Below, in pieces: positions 1 to 11,514 of a stretch of DNA of 38,927 nt. Positions within the stretch are counted from its first letter, which is position 1; every line of letters begins with the position of its first letter. This DNA comes from Prosthecobacter debontii (GTDB lineage Bacteria > Verrucomicrobiota > Verrucomicrobiia > Verrucomicrobiales > Akkermansiaceae). The stretch covers positions 1-38,927 of the forward strand of contig CAMAXN010000021.1 of the NCBI GenBank assembly GCA_945862245.1. Direction: 5' to 3'. Under the pieces are notes generated by a model, which did not search any database, was not told the origin of the DNA, and was given only the letters and a program-made list of their open reading frames with translations. The position numbers were made by a program, and so were the translations under genes.

Positions 1-149
1 AGGAGGTTTACAACTTCAGCTATAGCGACAGCGACGTTGTTAAATACACCAAGGACGAGAAGATCAAGACAACCGTGGATCTTGGTAAAGAACTGAAGGA
101 AACGTTCAACGTCCATCCGCGGGCCAGCTGCACATCCTGCCACCGCTAA
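1..149 (+). CDS. actA: ActA, multihaem cytochrome c of alternative complex III (3' end only)
   Basis: Only the last 48 codons lie in the window; the frame is open from the left edge to the TAA at 147-149. The protein ends in a haem c attachment motif, Cys-Thr-Ser-Cys-His, followed by Arg and the stop, so the last covalent haem sits at the very C-terminus. ActA is the multihaem (usually pentahaem) periplasmic cytochrome of alternative complex III and carries electrons away from the iron-sulphur subunit ActB. The identification rests on this terminal CxxCH and on the position 34 bp before actB, which is the standard gene order. The number of haems in the missing part cannot be seen. Confidence 0.85.
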   Translation, partial: EVYNFSYSDSDVVKYTKDEKIKTTVDLGKELKETFNVHPRASCTSCHR

Positions 150-183
150 TCCATTTTCCCCAACATTTTCCCGTCGCCCTAAT

Positions 184-3489
<3,306 letters not shown>

Positions 3490-3526
3490 TTCACACTGCT
3501 AAGATTTCACCATCCTCATTTCCCAA

Positions 3527-5005
<1,479 letters not shown>

Positions 5006-5006
5006 A

Positions 5007-5048
5007 ATCCGAAATCAACAATCTTCAATCATCAATCCTCAATTTTCC
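5007..5048 (+). repeat. Degenerate heptanucleotide tandem repeat in the actC-actD spacer
   Basis: Nearly the whole 45-bp spacer between the actC stop and the actD start reads as six back-to-back 7-bp units. All begin with AT, four end in CA, and the consensus is ATNNTCA. Examples are ATCTTCA at 5021-5027 and ATCATCA at 5028-5034. The last unit runs into the TTTTCC tract just before the GTG start. The function is unknown; it could be an unstructured translation leader or a spreading short repeat. Confidence 0.7.
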
Positions 5049-5050
5049 AC

Positions 5051-5605
5051 GTGAGCACCACCCGCAAACGAGTTTACGGCTACTTAGCCGAGTTTAAAAG
5101 CGCCTCCGCGCTTTACAAAGCTGCTGAGAAAGTCCGCGACGCGGGCTTCCGCAAATGGGATTGCTACACGCCATATCCCGTCCACGGCCTCGACGCCGCG
5201 ATGGGTTTGAAGCGCTCCATCTTGCCATGGTTCGTCTTTATCGGCGGCGTGACCGGCTGCGCCACCGCCTTCGCGCTGGCCTACTCCACCCAAGTGCTGA
5301 TTTACCCCACCGTTGTCCAAGCGAAGCCCACCAATATCTTCACGGTCCCCGCGTTCTTTCCAATCATGTTTGAGCTAACTATCCTGTTCTCGGGCTTCAC
5401 CGTGCTCTTCGGCTTGCTTGGCCTAATCCAGCTCCCTCGCCTGAACCACCCGCTCTTTGCCAGCAAGCAGTTCCATCGTGCCACTGACGACGGTTTTTTC
5501 ATCGCTATCGAAGCGCGCGACGCAAAATTCAGCCCTGACGTAACCCGTAACCTACTCGCCGAGATCGGCGGGGAAAACATCGAACTCGTCGAAGAGGAAG
5601 ACTGA
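5051..5605 (+). CDS. actD: ActD, DUF3341 membrane subunit of alternative complex III
   Basis: This 184-residue protein matches the DUF3341/ActD family. A cytoplasmic N-terminal domain is followed by two transmembrane helices (about residues 55-80 and 100-130) and a short cytoplasmic tail. ActD is a structural subunit that packs against ActC in known alternative complex III structures and carries no cofactor. The start is GTG at 5051: the family's typical opening (KRVYGYLAEF, residues 6-15) follows directly and no ATG is available nearby. It lies between actC and actE in the canonical order, with repeat-rich spacers on both sides. Confidence 0.93.
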   Translation: MSTTRKRVYGYLAEFKSASALYKAAEKVRDAGFRKWDCYTPYPVHGLDAAMGLKRSILPWFVFIGGVTGCATAFALAYSTQVLIYPTVVQAKPTNIFTVPAFFPIMFELTILFSGFTVLFGLLGLIQLPRLNHPLFASKQFHRATDDGFFIAIEARDAKFSPDVTRNLLAEIGGENIELVEEED

Positions 5606-5610
5606 GAAAA

Positions 5611-5645
5611 ATACTCAATTTTCAATATCCAATATTCAATTCTTC
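5611..5645 (+). repeat. Degenerate heptanucleotide tandem repeat in the actD-actE spacer
   Basis: Five consecutive 7-bp units fill the spacer up to the actE start. The same ATNNTCA consensus is seen as in the actC-actD spacer, for example ATACTCA at 5611-5617, ATTTTCA at 5618-5624 and ATATTCA at 5632-5638. The last unit becomes ATTCTTC next to CATG. Sharing a consensus with the previous spacer while differing in sequence argues against a simple recent duplication of the spacer. Confidence 0.7.
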
Positions 5646-5646
5646 C

Positions 5647-6297
5647 ATGCGCTACTTCTTTCTAATCTACGCTCTCATCGCCGTTCTCGTCGTCGGGATC
5701 GGTGGTTTTCGTGGCCAGACTTTCACCAAGCCTCCCGTTCAGATTTTCCCTGATATGGATAACCAAGACAAACAGAAGGCTCAATCGCCCAGCACGTTCT
5801 TCGCGGATCGCCAAGGTGCGCGACTTCCTGTCTCTGAAACGCAACCGCGGGGTTTCAATGAGGACGGCGCTTCTGTCATAGGCGGCATCCCGGAATACGA
5901 ATTCGGAGGCCAGCCTGGTTATTATTACACCGGCCATATCGGCGATTATTTTGGAAACGGAATGCCCGAGGAACTCGAACTCACCGCCGAATCCGCCGCC
6001 ACTCTCATCCGCCGCGGTGAAGAGCGCTTCGGGATTTACTGCGCAGTCTGCCACGGTGCATCCGGCGACGGCTTGGGAGTCACCTCGAAATACGGCGTCC
6101 CCGGCATCGCAAACCTTCACCTCGATCCATTCAAGGCGGCGTCCTATCCCGACGGTCGCATGTTCGAAACCATCACCAAAGGCAAAGGCATGATGTCCGG
6201 ATACGGCGCGAACATCCCCGTCCGCGACCGCTGGGCGATCATCGCCTACGTCCGCACGCTCCAAGCCGCAAAAGAAGCCGCCACCGCAGCCAAATAA
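5647..6297 (+). CDS. actE: ActE, monohaem cytochrome c subunit of alternative complex III
   Basis: This 216-residue protein has one N-terminal hydrophobic helix (residues 4-22) followed by a periplasmic domain. The single haem c site is C132-A-V-C135-H136. A Met-Met pair near residues 184-185 (in KGKGMMSGYG) probably supplies the axial ligand. ActE is the monohaem cytochrome of alternative complex III and a likely electron exit point. Many homologues are lipoproteins with a Gly-Cys lipobox. No lipobox Cys is visible here, so anchoring by the uncleaved helix is inferred. It sits between actD and actF in the usual order. Confidence 0.93.
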   Translation: MRYFFLIYALIAVLVVGIGGFRGQTFTKPPVQIFPDMDNQDKQKAQSPSTFFADRQGARLPVSETQPRGFNEDGASVIGGIPEYEFGGQPGYYYTGHIGDYFGNGMPEELELTAESAATLIRRGEERFGIYCAVCHGASGDGLGVTSKYGVPGIANLHLDPFKAASYPDGRMFETITKGKGMMSGYGANIPVRDRWAIIAYVRTLQAAKEAATAAK

Positions 6298-6307
6298 TTT
6301 CCCAAAG

Positions 6308-7624
6308 ATGTCCCATCACGTAACATCCGCTGAGATCGCCATCCATGGCGACCACCTCGACAACTCGAAGGTCGCTAAAGCGAAGATCCTCGCCTTCGGC
6401 GTCGCCGGGATCGGCACGATTGTGAGCCTGCTCGGACTCTTCGGAGTCTTCGGCGAATGGTTCCAAGGCACCTTCGCTTACTCCTGGGTTTTCGCGTTCT
6501 ACTTTTTCCTCACCCTCTCCATCGGCGGCGTGTTCTGGACTCTCCTCCACAACGTCTCCAACTCCGGCTGGGGCACCTCCGTCCGCCGCACCTTCGAGAA
6601 CCTCGGATCCACCTTCCCGTGGATCTTCCTCTTCGGCATCCCTCTGCTTTTCCCGCAGGTAAACCAATACCTCTATGAGTGGATGAACATCCACCGCGCG
6701 GCGCCCGACGGTCAGACTGTTAAGGAACACCTCCATCACGCCGACCATTTGCTCTACGCCAAGCAATGGTTCATGAACATGCCCTTTTGGTATGGCCGTT
6801 TCATCTTCTATGGCGTCGGCCTCACGGCGGTGATCTATTTTCTTCGGAAACTCTCAACCGCCCAGGACACCGATCCAAATCCCGGCACCGAGCGTCTGTT
6901 CGCGGCGCGCAAACACTCGACCTATACCCTCATCATTTTCGCTCTGACGATTACCTTCACCGGTTTCGATTTCGTGATGGCACTCGATTACAAATGGTTC
7001 TCCACGATGTGGGGTGTCTATCTTTTCGCCGGTTCCACGCTGAACTCGATGGCGGTCATTATCCTTGTCTGCACTTTCCTGAAAAGCCGCGGCCACCTCA
7101 AGCACGTCACTGGCCCCGAGCATTTCCACATCATGGGCAAACTGCTTTTCGCCTTCACCACCTTCTGGGCCTACATCGCGTTCTCGCAGTATTTCCTGAT
7201 CTGGTATGCCAACATCACCGAGGAAACTTCCTATTTCCTGATCCGTAACACCGATGGCTGGAACACCGGCATGATCTTCCTAGTCTTCGGCCACTTCGTC
7301 GTCCCCTTCGTTGTCCTGCTCCAAGCATGGCTCAAGAAGAACCCGAAATACCTATCGATCATGGCGGTTTACACGCTGTGCATGCACGCCCTCGACCATT
7401 ATCTGATCGTCATCCCTGAGCGCGGTGTTTCTCTTGGAAATATCAAACCTGAGATCTTTGGAAAAATTACCCCTGCTATCGATGGCGCGTTCTGGGGCGA
7501 TATTCTTGCCTTCGTCACCATCGGCGCCGCCTTCCTCTTTTTCCTTCTCCGCGCACTCGGCCAGCACTCGCTCTACCCGAACCGCGATCCCCGCATCCTC
7601 GAATCCGCGAACCTTTCCAACTGA
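6308..7624 (+). CDS. actF: ActF, second NrfD-like membrane subunit of alternative complex III
   Basis: This 438-residue polytopic protein has about ten hydrophobic helices and is the ActF paralogue of ActC. In alternative complex III it forms part of the membrane core and has been proposed to take part in proton translocation or quinol binding. Characteristic features are the helices at about residues 30-50 and 57-80, a soluble loop near residues 130-150, and the segment around TGFDFVMALDYKWFSTMWG. The start follows TTTCCCAAAG (6298-6307), placed directly after the actE stop at 6297. The act genes appear complete apart from the truncated actA; no actG follows. Confidence 0.94.
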   Translation: MSHHVTSAEIAIHGDHLDNSKVAKAKILAFGVAGIGTIVSLLGLFGVFGEWFQGTFAYSWVFAFYFFLTLSIGGVFWTLLHNVSNSGWGTSVRRTFENLGSTFPWIFLFGIPLLFPQVNQYLYEWMNIHRAAPDGQTVKEHLHHADHLLYAKQWFMNMPFWYGRFIFYGVGLTAVIYFLRKLSTAQDTDPNPGTERLFAARKHSTYTLIIFALTITFTGFDFVMALDYKWFSTMWGVYLFAGSTLNSMAVIILVCTFLKSRGHLKHVTGPEHFHIMGKLLFAFTTFWAYIAFSQYFLIWYANITEETSYFLIRNTDGWNTGMIFLVFGHFVVPFVVLLQAWLKKNPKYLSIMAVYTLCMHALDHYLIVIPERGVSLGNIKPEIFGKITPAIDGAFWGDILAFVTIGAAFLFFLLRALGQHSLYPNRDPRILESANLSN

Positions 7625-7636
7625 TTTTTGCCTAGC

Positions 7637-8410
7637 ATGGACCCCACCCGCGACAATCCCCTGATCCGCATCAAAGCCTTCTTCGATGGCCTTGGGATCT
7701 TCACTTTCTTTGCCGTCATCCTGCTGCTCATCATAGGTATGGGCGCGCTCTTCGGTTGGTTCGGCAAAACCCTTTCGCCGGAGGATGCGGCAGGTAATAT
7801 TCGCTATGAAATCAAAAAAGAGATCGACTCGGCACAGGTGACTGTTCTTACCGATGAGCAGATTGCCACCGCAGCTGCCGTAGTCGCCGGAAAGCTCGCT
7901 TCTTCCAAAGCGGTTGCCGTTGAGAAACCTGAGCAAATTGTCCCTGGTTCTGACACCGCCAAGAATCTTGCAGACGCCCCAGCGGTGGATCTCGGTGCAA
8001 TCGATACACCCACCGAGGATGCTGAGGCTCCGATTGATCCCGCCGTCATGGAAATCGGTAAGACCGCCTTCATAGTCTGCAGCGCATGTCACGGTCAAAA
8101 CGGAGAAGGAGGTCTTGCCGGACCACCGCTCGCGAATTCCGAGTGGGTCGGCGGTCCTGTTTCCAATCTTATTCTCATCCAACTCCGCGGCCTCGTCGGT
8201 CCGATCAAAGTGAACGGCAAGGAATATAATTTCCCCGCAGGCATGGCTCCGATGGCTTATCAGACCGACGAGCAGATTGCCGCTGTCCTCACTTACATCC
8301 GCAATAGCTTTGGCCACAAGGCAGCCGCTGTGAAGCCGGAACAGGTCGCCGCACTTCGCAGCGAGGTCGGCAAGCCGCAAATCACCGCCGTAGAACTCAT
8401 TCAGCCGTAA
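7637..8410 (+). CDS. Membrane-anchored monohaem cytochrome c (first of a related pair)
   Basis: This 257-residue protein has an N-terminal transmembrane helix (about residues 18-42), an Ala/Glu/Pro-rich linker to about residue 135, and a class I cytochrome c domain with C148-S-A-C151-H152. A Met in the AGMAPM segment is the likely axial ligand. The frame is open back to a TTG at 7628, but ATG at 7637 is the better start. It lies 12 bp after actF and 19 bp before the CcoN-like gene. Its haem domain resembles that of the cytochrome at 10693-11463: both share GPI-NGK-Y, an MP or AP-M motif and TY(I/V)RN-FG. It probably shuttles electrons from alternative complex III to an oxidase-side acceptor. 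Confidence 0.9.
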   Translation: MDPTRDNPLIRIKAFFDGLGIFTFFAVILLLIIGMGALFGWFGKTLSPEDAAGNIRYEIKKEIDSAQVTVLTDEQIATAAAVVAGKLASSKAVAVEKPEQIVPGSDTAKNLADAPAVDLGAIDTPTEDAEAPIDPAVMEIGKTAFIVCSACHGQNGEGGLAGPPLANSEWVGGPVSNLILIQLRGLVGPIKVNGKEYNFPAGMAPMAYQTDEQIAAVLTYIRNSFGHKAAAVKPEQVAALRSEVGKPQITAVELIQP

Positions 8411-8429
8411 CCCTTTTACCAACCAGCAA

Positions 8430-9929
8430 ATGTTATCGGAAGTTTCCCAAAATCTTGAGCAGGACGCCGTGCTACGCGCGTCAATCGACCGCTCGCTGCG
8501 CCATCCTGTCATGTTTTTCCTAACCAGTGGAGCTGCGTGGCTTGCGATCTCAATCATCCTCGGCGTGATTTCATCTGCGAAAGTCCATACACCCGGCTTC
8601 CTCGACGGTTTTGGTTTTCTCACCTACGGGCGTACCCAAGCCGCCCACCTCAACGCGCTGATCTACGGCTGGGGCTTTCAAGCCGCCTTCGGTGTTGTTG
8701 TCTGGATGCTCTCGAGACTCTCCCGCCAAGAATGCCGAGCCGCGGGCCTGATCCTTACGGCCGGTCACATCTGGAACTTGGGAGTCTCAGTAGGTATCTT
8801 AGGCATCCTCGCTGGATATGGTACCGGCATGCCGTGGATGGAATTTCCGTCCTTCTGCTGGCCAATTATTCTGCTCAGCTATTTTGCCATCGTTGTGTGG
8901 TCGATGGTTCAATTTAAGGTGCGCCCAGAGGGTCACGTTTACATTTCCCAGTGGTATCTAATAGCTGCGATAATCTGGTTCCCGTGGGTTTTTATCACCG
9001 CCAATGTCCTGCTTCACGTCATGCCCGGAAACCCCGTCATGGCCGCAGGTATCAACGCATGGTTTAAGTCCAGCATCATCTTCCTTTTCTTTACCCCAGT
9101 CGCCCTTGGTACCGCATTCTATCTCGTGCCCAAGGTCTCCGGGCGCCCGATCCATAGCTACTCGCTCGCACAATTCGGTTTCTGGGCGCTCGCCGTGATC
9201 ATGCCGTGGGCCGGCATGCAGAAACTCACCGGCGCGCCGATCCCGTATTTTATGCCCTACCTCGGCGCGACCGCCACAATCATGTTCTTCATCCCTGCTT
9301 TCAGCGCAGCTGTGAATATTCTCCGCACTGCCATCGCAGATCCCGAGGTTGTAAATAATAGCCCCACCCTGCGTTTCACGATGGCAGGTATCATAGGTCT
9401 CATCATAATGGCTGTTGCTGCCGTGCTTCTGAATATCCCAGGTAAATCGCTGGAGTTAAGTCAATTCTCGATGTCGGGTTACGGTTTCGAAATCCTTTCT
9501 CTCTACGGTTTTTTCAGCTTTGTAATGTTTGGCGCGATCTATTTCATTGTCCCCCGCATCACCCGTCGCGAATGGCTCTCGCGCCGATTTATCAAGTGGC
9601 ACTTTTTCCTCTCGACCTATGGAGTGGCGCTCATCGCGATTGTTGCCATTTTCGGAGGTATACAACAGGGAATTGGTCAGGAGGCTTTCAATCAGCCTTG
9701 GTCGGAAGCTGCTCAGCGGGCACTCCCTTATTCCATTCTGATTACATTCGCTTGGTGCTTCATACTGCTCTCGAACATCTTTTTCTTCATGCATCTCACG
9801 GTAATGTGGCTTCGCCTCGGCCGCCGCAGTTCGCATCCAACCCTGCTTACCTCCTCTCACCACGGCAGCCCCCACGGCGATGATGGCGACATCGACAACG
9901 CCGGTTCCATCACCGTCTCCGCCCATTAG
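8430..9929 (+). CDS. CcoN-like haem-copper oxidase subunit I homologue lacking the metal ligands
   Basis: This 499-residue protein has about twelve transmembrane helices and clear cbb3-oxidase subunit I (CcoN) landmarks: the H73 region (RTQAAHLN), QWY at 174-176, the VPK-GRP stretch at 233-240, WAG at 260-262 and FGAIYFIVPR at 367-376. Aligning by eye on these anchors, the CuB His of WWYAHN becomes S214, the His-His pair after WAG becomes Q264-K265, and the three C-terminal His of HYTDWTIGHVH become Q345, F353 and I355. Only H73, the first low-spin haem ligand, remains. The frame is intact with normal codon use, so the gene is under selection, but the protein cannot reduce oxygen in the usual way. 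It probably forms a membrane complex with the CcoO-like protein next door. Confidence 0.85.
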   Translation: MLSEVSQNLEQDAVLRASIDRSLRHPVMFFLTSGAAWLAISIILGVISSAKVHTPGFLDGFGFLTYGRTQAAHLNALIYGWGFQAAFGVVVWMLSRLSRQECRAAGLILTAGHIWNLGVSVGILGILAGYGTGMPWMEFPSFCWPIILLSYFAIVVWSMVQFKVRPEGHVYISQWYLIAAIIWFPWVFITANVLLHVMPGNPVMAAGINAWFKSSIIFLFFTPVALGTAFYLVPKVSGRPIHSYSLAQFGFWALAVIMPWAGMQKLTGAPIPYFMPYLGATATIMFFIPAFSAAVNILRTAIADPEVVNNSPTLRFTMAGIIGLIIMAVAAVLLNIPGKSLELSQFSMSGYGFEILSLYGFFSFVMFGAIYFIVPRITRREWLSRRFIKWHFFLSTYGVALIAIVAIFGGIQQGIGQEAFNQPWSEAAQRALPYSILITFAWCFILLSNIFFFMHLTVMWLRLGRRSSHPTLLTSSHHGSPHGDDGDIDNAGSITVSAH

Positions 9930-9959
9930 TATAGAATTTAGAGTTTAAGATTTCCCCAA
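9930..9959 (+). repeat. Heptad-repeat spacer before the CcoO-like gene
   Basis: The 30-bp spacer reads as 7-bp units TATAGAA, TTTAGAG, TTTAAGA and TTTCCCC, followed by AA and the ATG. A nearly identical ending (TTTAAAG then TTTCCCC) recurs in the spacer before coxB at 15945-15958, and a related one before coxA. Confidence 0.6.
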
Positions 9960-10661
9960 ATGAGCTTTCGCACTTTCATCCTCAGCCTTTCCACCAGTTT
10001 CGGTGTGGCTTGGTTGGCTATCATTGTTATTCCGTATTACAAAATGCGTTCGCTGGAACCGGTCCTCGTCGAAGACGGAGATGGCACAAACGCCGTCTAT
10101 ATCCCCAAACGTGCCGGACGCATCGCGGACGGTGCCGAGGTCTACGCCGCGAACGGTTGCTATCAATGCCATTCCCAAGTCGTCCGCCCCACTTATGCGG
10201 GCAACGATATGTTTCGTCCCGACTGGGGCGGCATCGCAGGTGACGAGGAACGCGGTGATACGCGCAGAGAAACGAATGCGTTCGATTTCGAAGGCGAGAA
10301 ATTTGCCCACATCGGCGTGGCGCGCCTCGGTTCCGATCTCTCCAACCTCGCCCGCCGTGTCGAGGCGATCTATGCCAAGGGTGACGATCCTGAAAAATGG
10401 CTTTACACACACCTCTACAACCCACGCCTGAAGCCTGAGCGCCGAGAGTCCACCTGCCCTTCGTTCCGCTTTCTTTTTAAGGTTACCGCGGTCAAAGGAA
10501 ATCCATCCGCAGATTCTCTTCCTTTCCCCGTGGAGGAGGGGATGGAGGTTACTCTAACTTCCGACGCACGCGCACTGGTTTCTTATCTTCTTTCGTTGAA
10601 AAAAGACCAACCCGTGCCATCTTCTTTAAACTTCTCCCCTCCTAGTCTTGCCACTCCCTGA
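9960..10661 (+). CDS. CcoO-like membrane-anchored monohaem cytochrome c
   Basis: This 233-residue protein resembles CcoO/FixO, the monohaem subunit of cbb3 oxidases. It has an N-terminal transmembrane helix (about residues 8-27), the haem site C67-Y-Q-C70-H71 followed by SQVVRP, and HLYNPR at 151-156. In CcoO the distal haem ligand is the Met of an SxMP(S/A) motif. Here the matching place reads STCPSF with C166, so the ligand is either Cys or a residue elsewhere. The C-terminus ends in a Pro/Ser-rich tail. The gene directly follows the ligand-less CcoN homologue, as ccoO follows ccoN in true cbb3 operons, which suggests the two proteins still associate. No CcoP or CcoQ gene was recognised. 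Confidence 0.85.
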   Translation: MSFRTFILSLSTSFGVAWLAIIVIPYYKMRSLEPVLVEDGDGTNAVYIPKRAGRIADGAEVYAANGCYQCHSQVVRPTYAGNDMFRPDWGGIAGDEERGDTRRETNAFDFEGEKFAHIGVARLGSDLSNLARRVEAIYAKGDDPEKWLYTHLYNPRLKPERRESTCPSFRFLFKVTAVKGNPSADSLPFPVEEGMEVTLTSDARALVSYLLSLKKDQPVPSSLNFSPPSLATP

Positions 10662-10692
10662 TCATGTGGGGTTGCTAAACTATTTTTCAGAT

Positions 10693-11463
10693 ATGTCCTC
10701 GTCCAACCAGCCCTCCAATCCCGATCTTGATGAAACGATCAATGTGACCCAAGCACACGGTCGTCTCACCAGCGATTGCGCTGCCGCCGCGCGCGAAAAA
10801 CTTCTTACAGACAGCGGGCGCGAGTCGATCCCGCTATGGGTGATCACTGCCTGTGGCGTTGTTCTACTCATCGCTGGTGGTGTGCTCGGCAATGCTGGAA
10901 CACTGTTCTCCTATAACAATACTTTCAGGGATGGCTACGTGCGCGGCACCGCTCCTGGCGGAGTCGACGCAGGGCCGGAACCTAAGACTGCAATGGTGGC
11001 TTTCAGCGCCAAGGGATCAAAGATATACTCCTCTAAGTGTAACGGTTGCCACGGCTCTGACGGAAAGGGCGACGGCGCGAACTATCCGTCCCTCGTTGGT
11101 TCCACCTTCGTGATCGAGGAAAACCAGAAGCTTGCGATGGTTATCCTGAACGGCATCCAGGGCCCGATCAGCAACGGCAAGACCTACGGTGCGGGTATCA
11201 TGCCTGCCCAAGGCGCGGGTATGACCGCGGAAGACCTCGCCGGTGTGATGACCTACGTCCGCAACAATTTCGGCAACTCCACCGGCGATGTGGTCAGCGT
11301 GGAGATGGCGAAAAGCGCCCTTGATGTCTCCGCCGCCCGCGAGAAAGCTGGGCAGTCCGTCACCTCCGAGGAAATCCTCGCCAGACACAAGGTCATGCTC
11401 TCCGGTGCGGATATTGCCCCGGAAATCATGGTCAATCCAGCCACACTCGCCCCGGTGGAATGA
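10693..11463 (+). CDS. Membrane-anchored monohaem cytochrome c (second of a related pair)
   Basis: This 256-residue protein has a cytoplasmic N-terminus, one transmembrane helix (about residues 46-68) and a periplasmic cytochrome c domain with C116-N-G-C119-H120. The likely axial Met lies in GAGIMPAQG. The reading frame extends upstream to 10648, overlapping the previous gene, but ATG at 10693 avoids the overlap. It is paralogous to the cytochrome encoded at 7637-8410, so the two flank the CcoN-like/CcoO-like pair. It probably donates electrons to CuA of the aa3 oxidase encoded next, whose subunit II lacks a fused cytochrome c domain. Confidence 0.9.
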   Translation: MSSSNQPSNPDLDETINVTQAHGRLTSDCAAAAREKLLTDSGRESIPLWVITACGVVLLIAGGVLGNAGTLFSYNNTFRDGYVRGTAPGGVDAGPEPKTAMVAFSAKGSKIYSSKCNGCHGSDGKGDGANYPSLVGSTFVIEENQKLAMVILNGIQGPISNGKTYGAGIMPAQGAGMTAEDLAGVMTYVRNNFGNSTGDVVSVEMAKSALDVSAAREKAGQSVTSEEILARHKVMLSGADIAPEIMVNPATLAPVE

Positions 11464-11473
11464 GCTCATCTTC

Positions 11474-11508
11474 ATTAGAGTTTACAAATTAGAATTTAAA
11501 GTTTTCAC
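11474..11508 (+). repeat. Heptad-repeat spacer before coxA
   Basis: The spacer contains 7-bp units ATTAGAG, TTTACAA, ATTAGAA, TTTAAAG and TTTTCAC just before the CoxA start. The TTTAAAG unit is shared with the spacer before coxB. No Shine-Dalgarno sequence is present. Confidence 0.55.
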
Positions 11509-11514
11509 CAACCT

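Noticed and set aside
7352..8623. A 423-codon open frame on the - strand
   Set aside because: It spans actF, the cytochrome c gene and the start of the CcoN-like gene, all of which are supported by motifs on the + strand.
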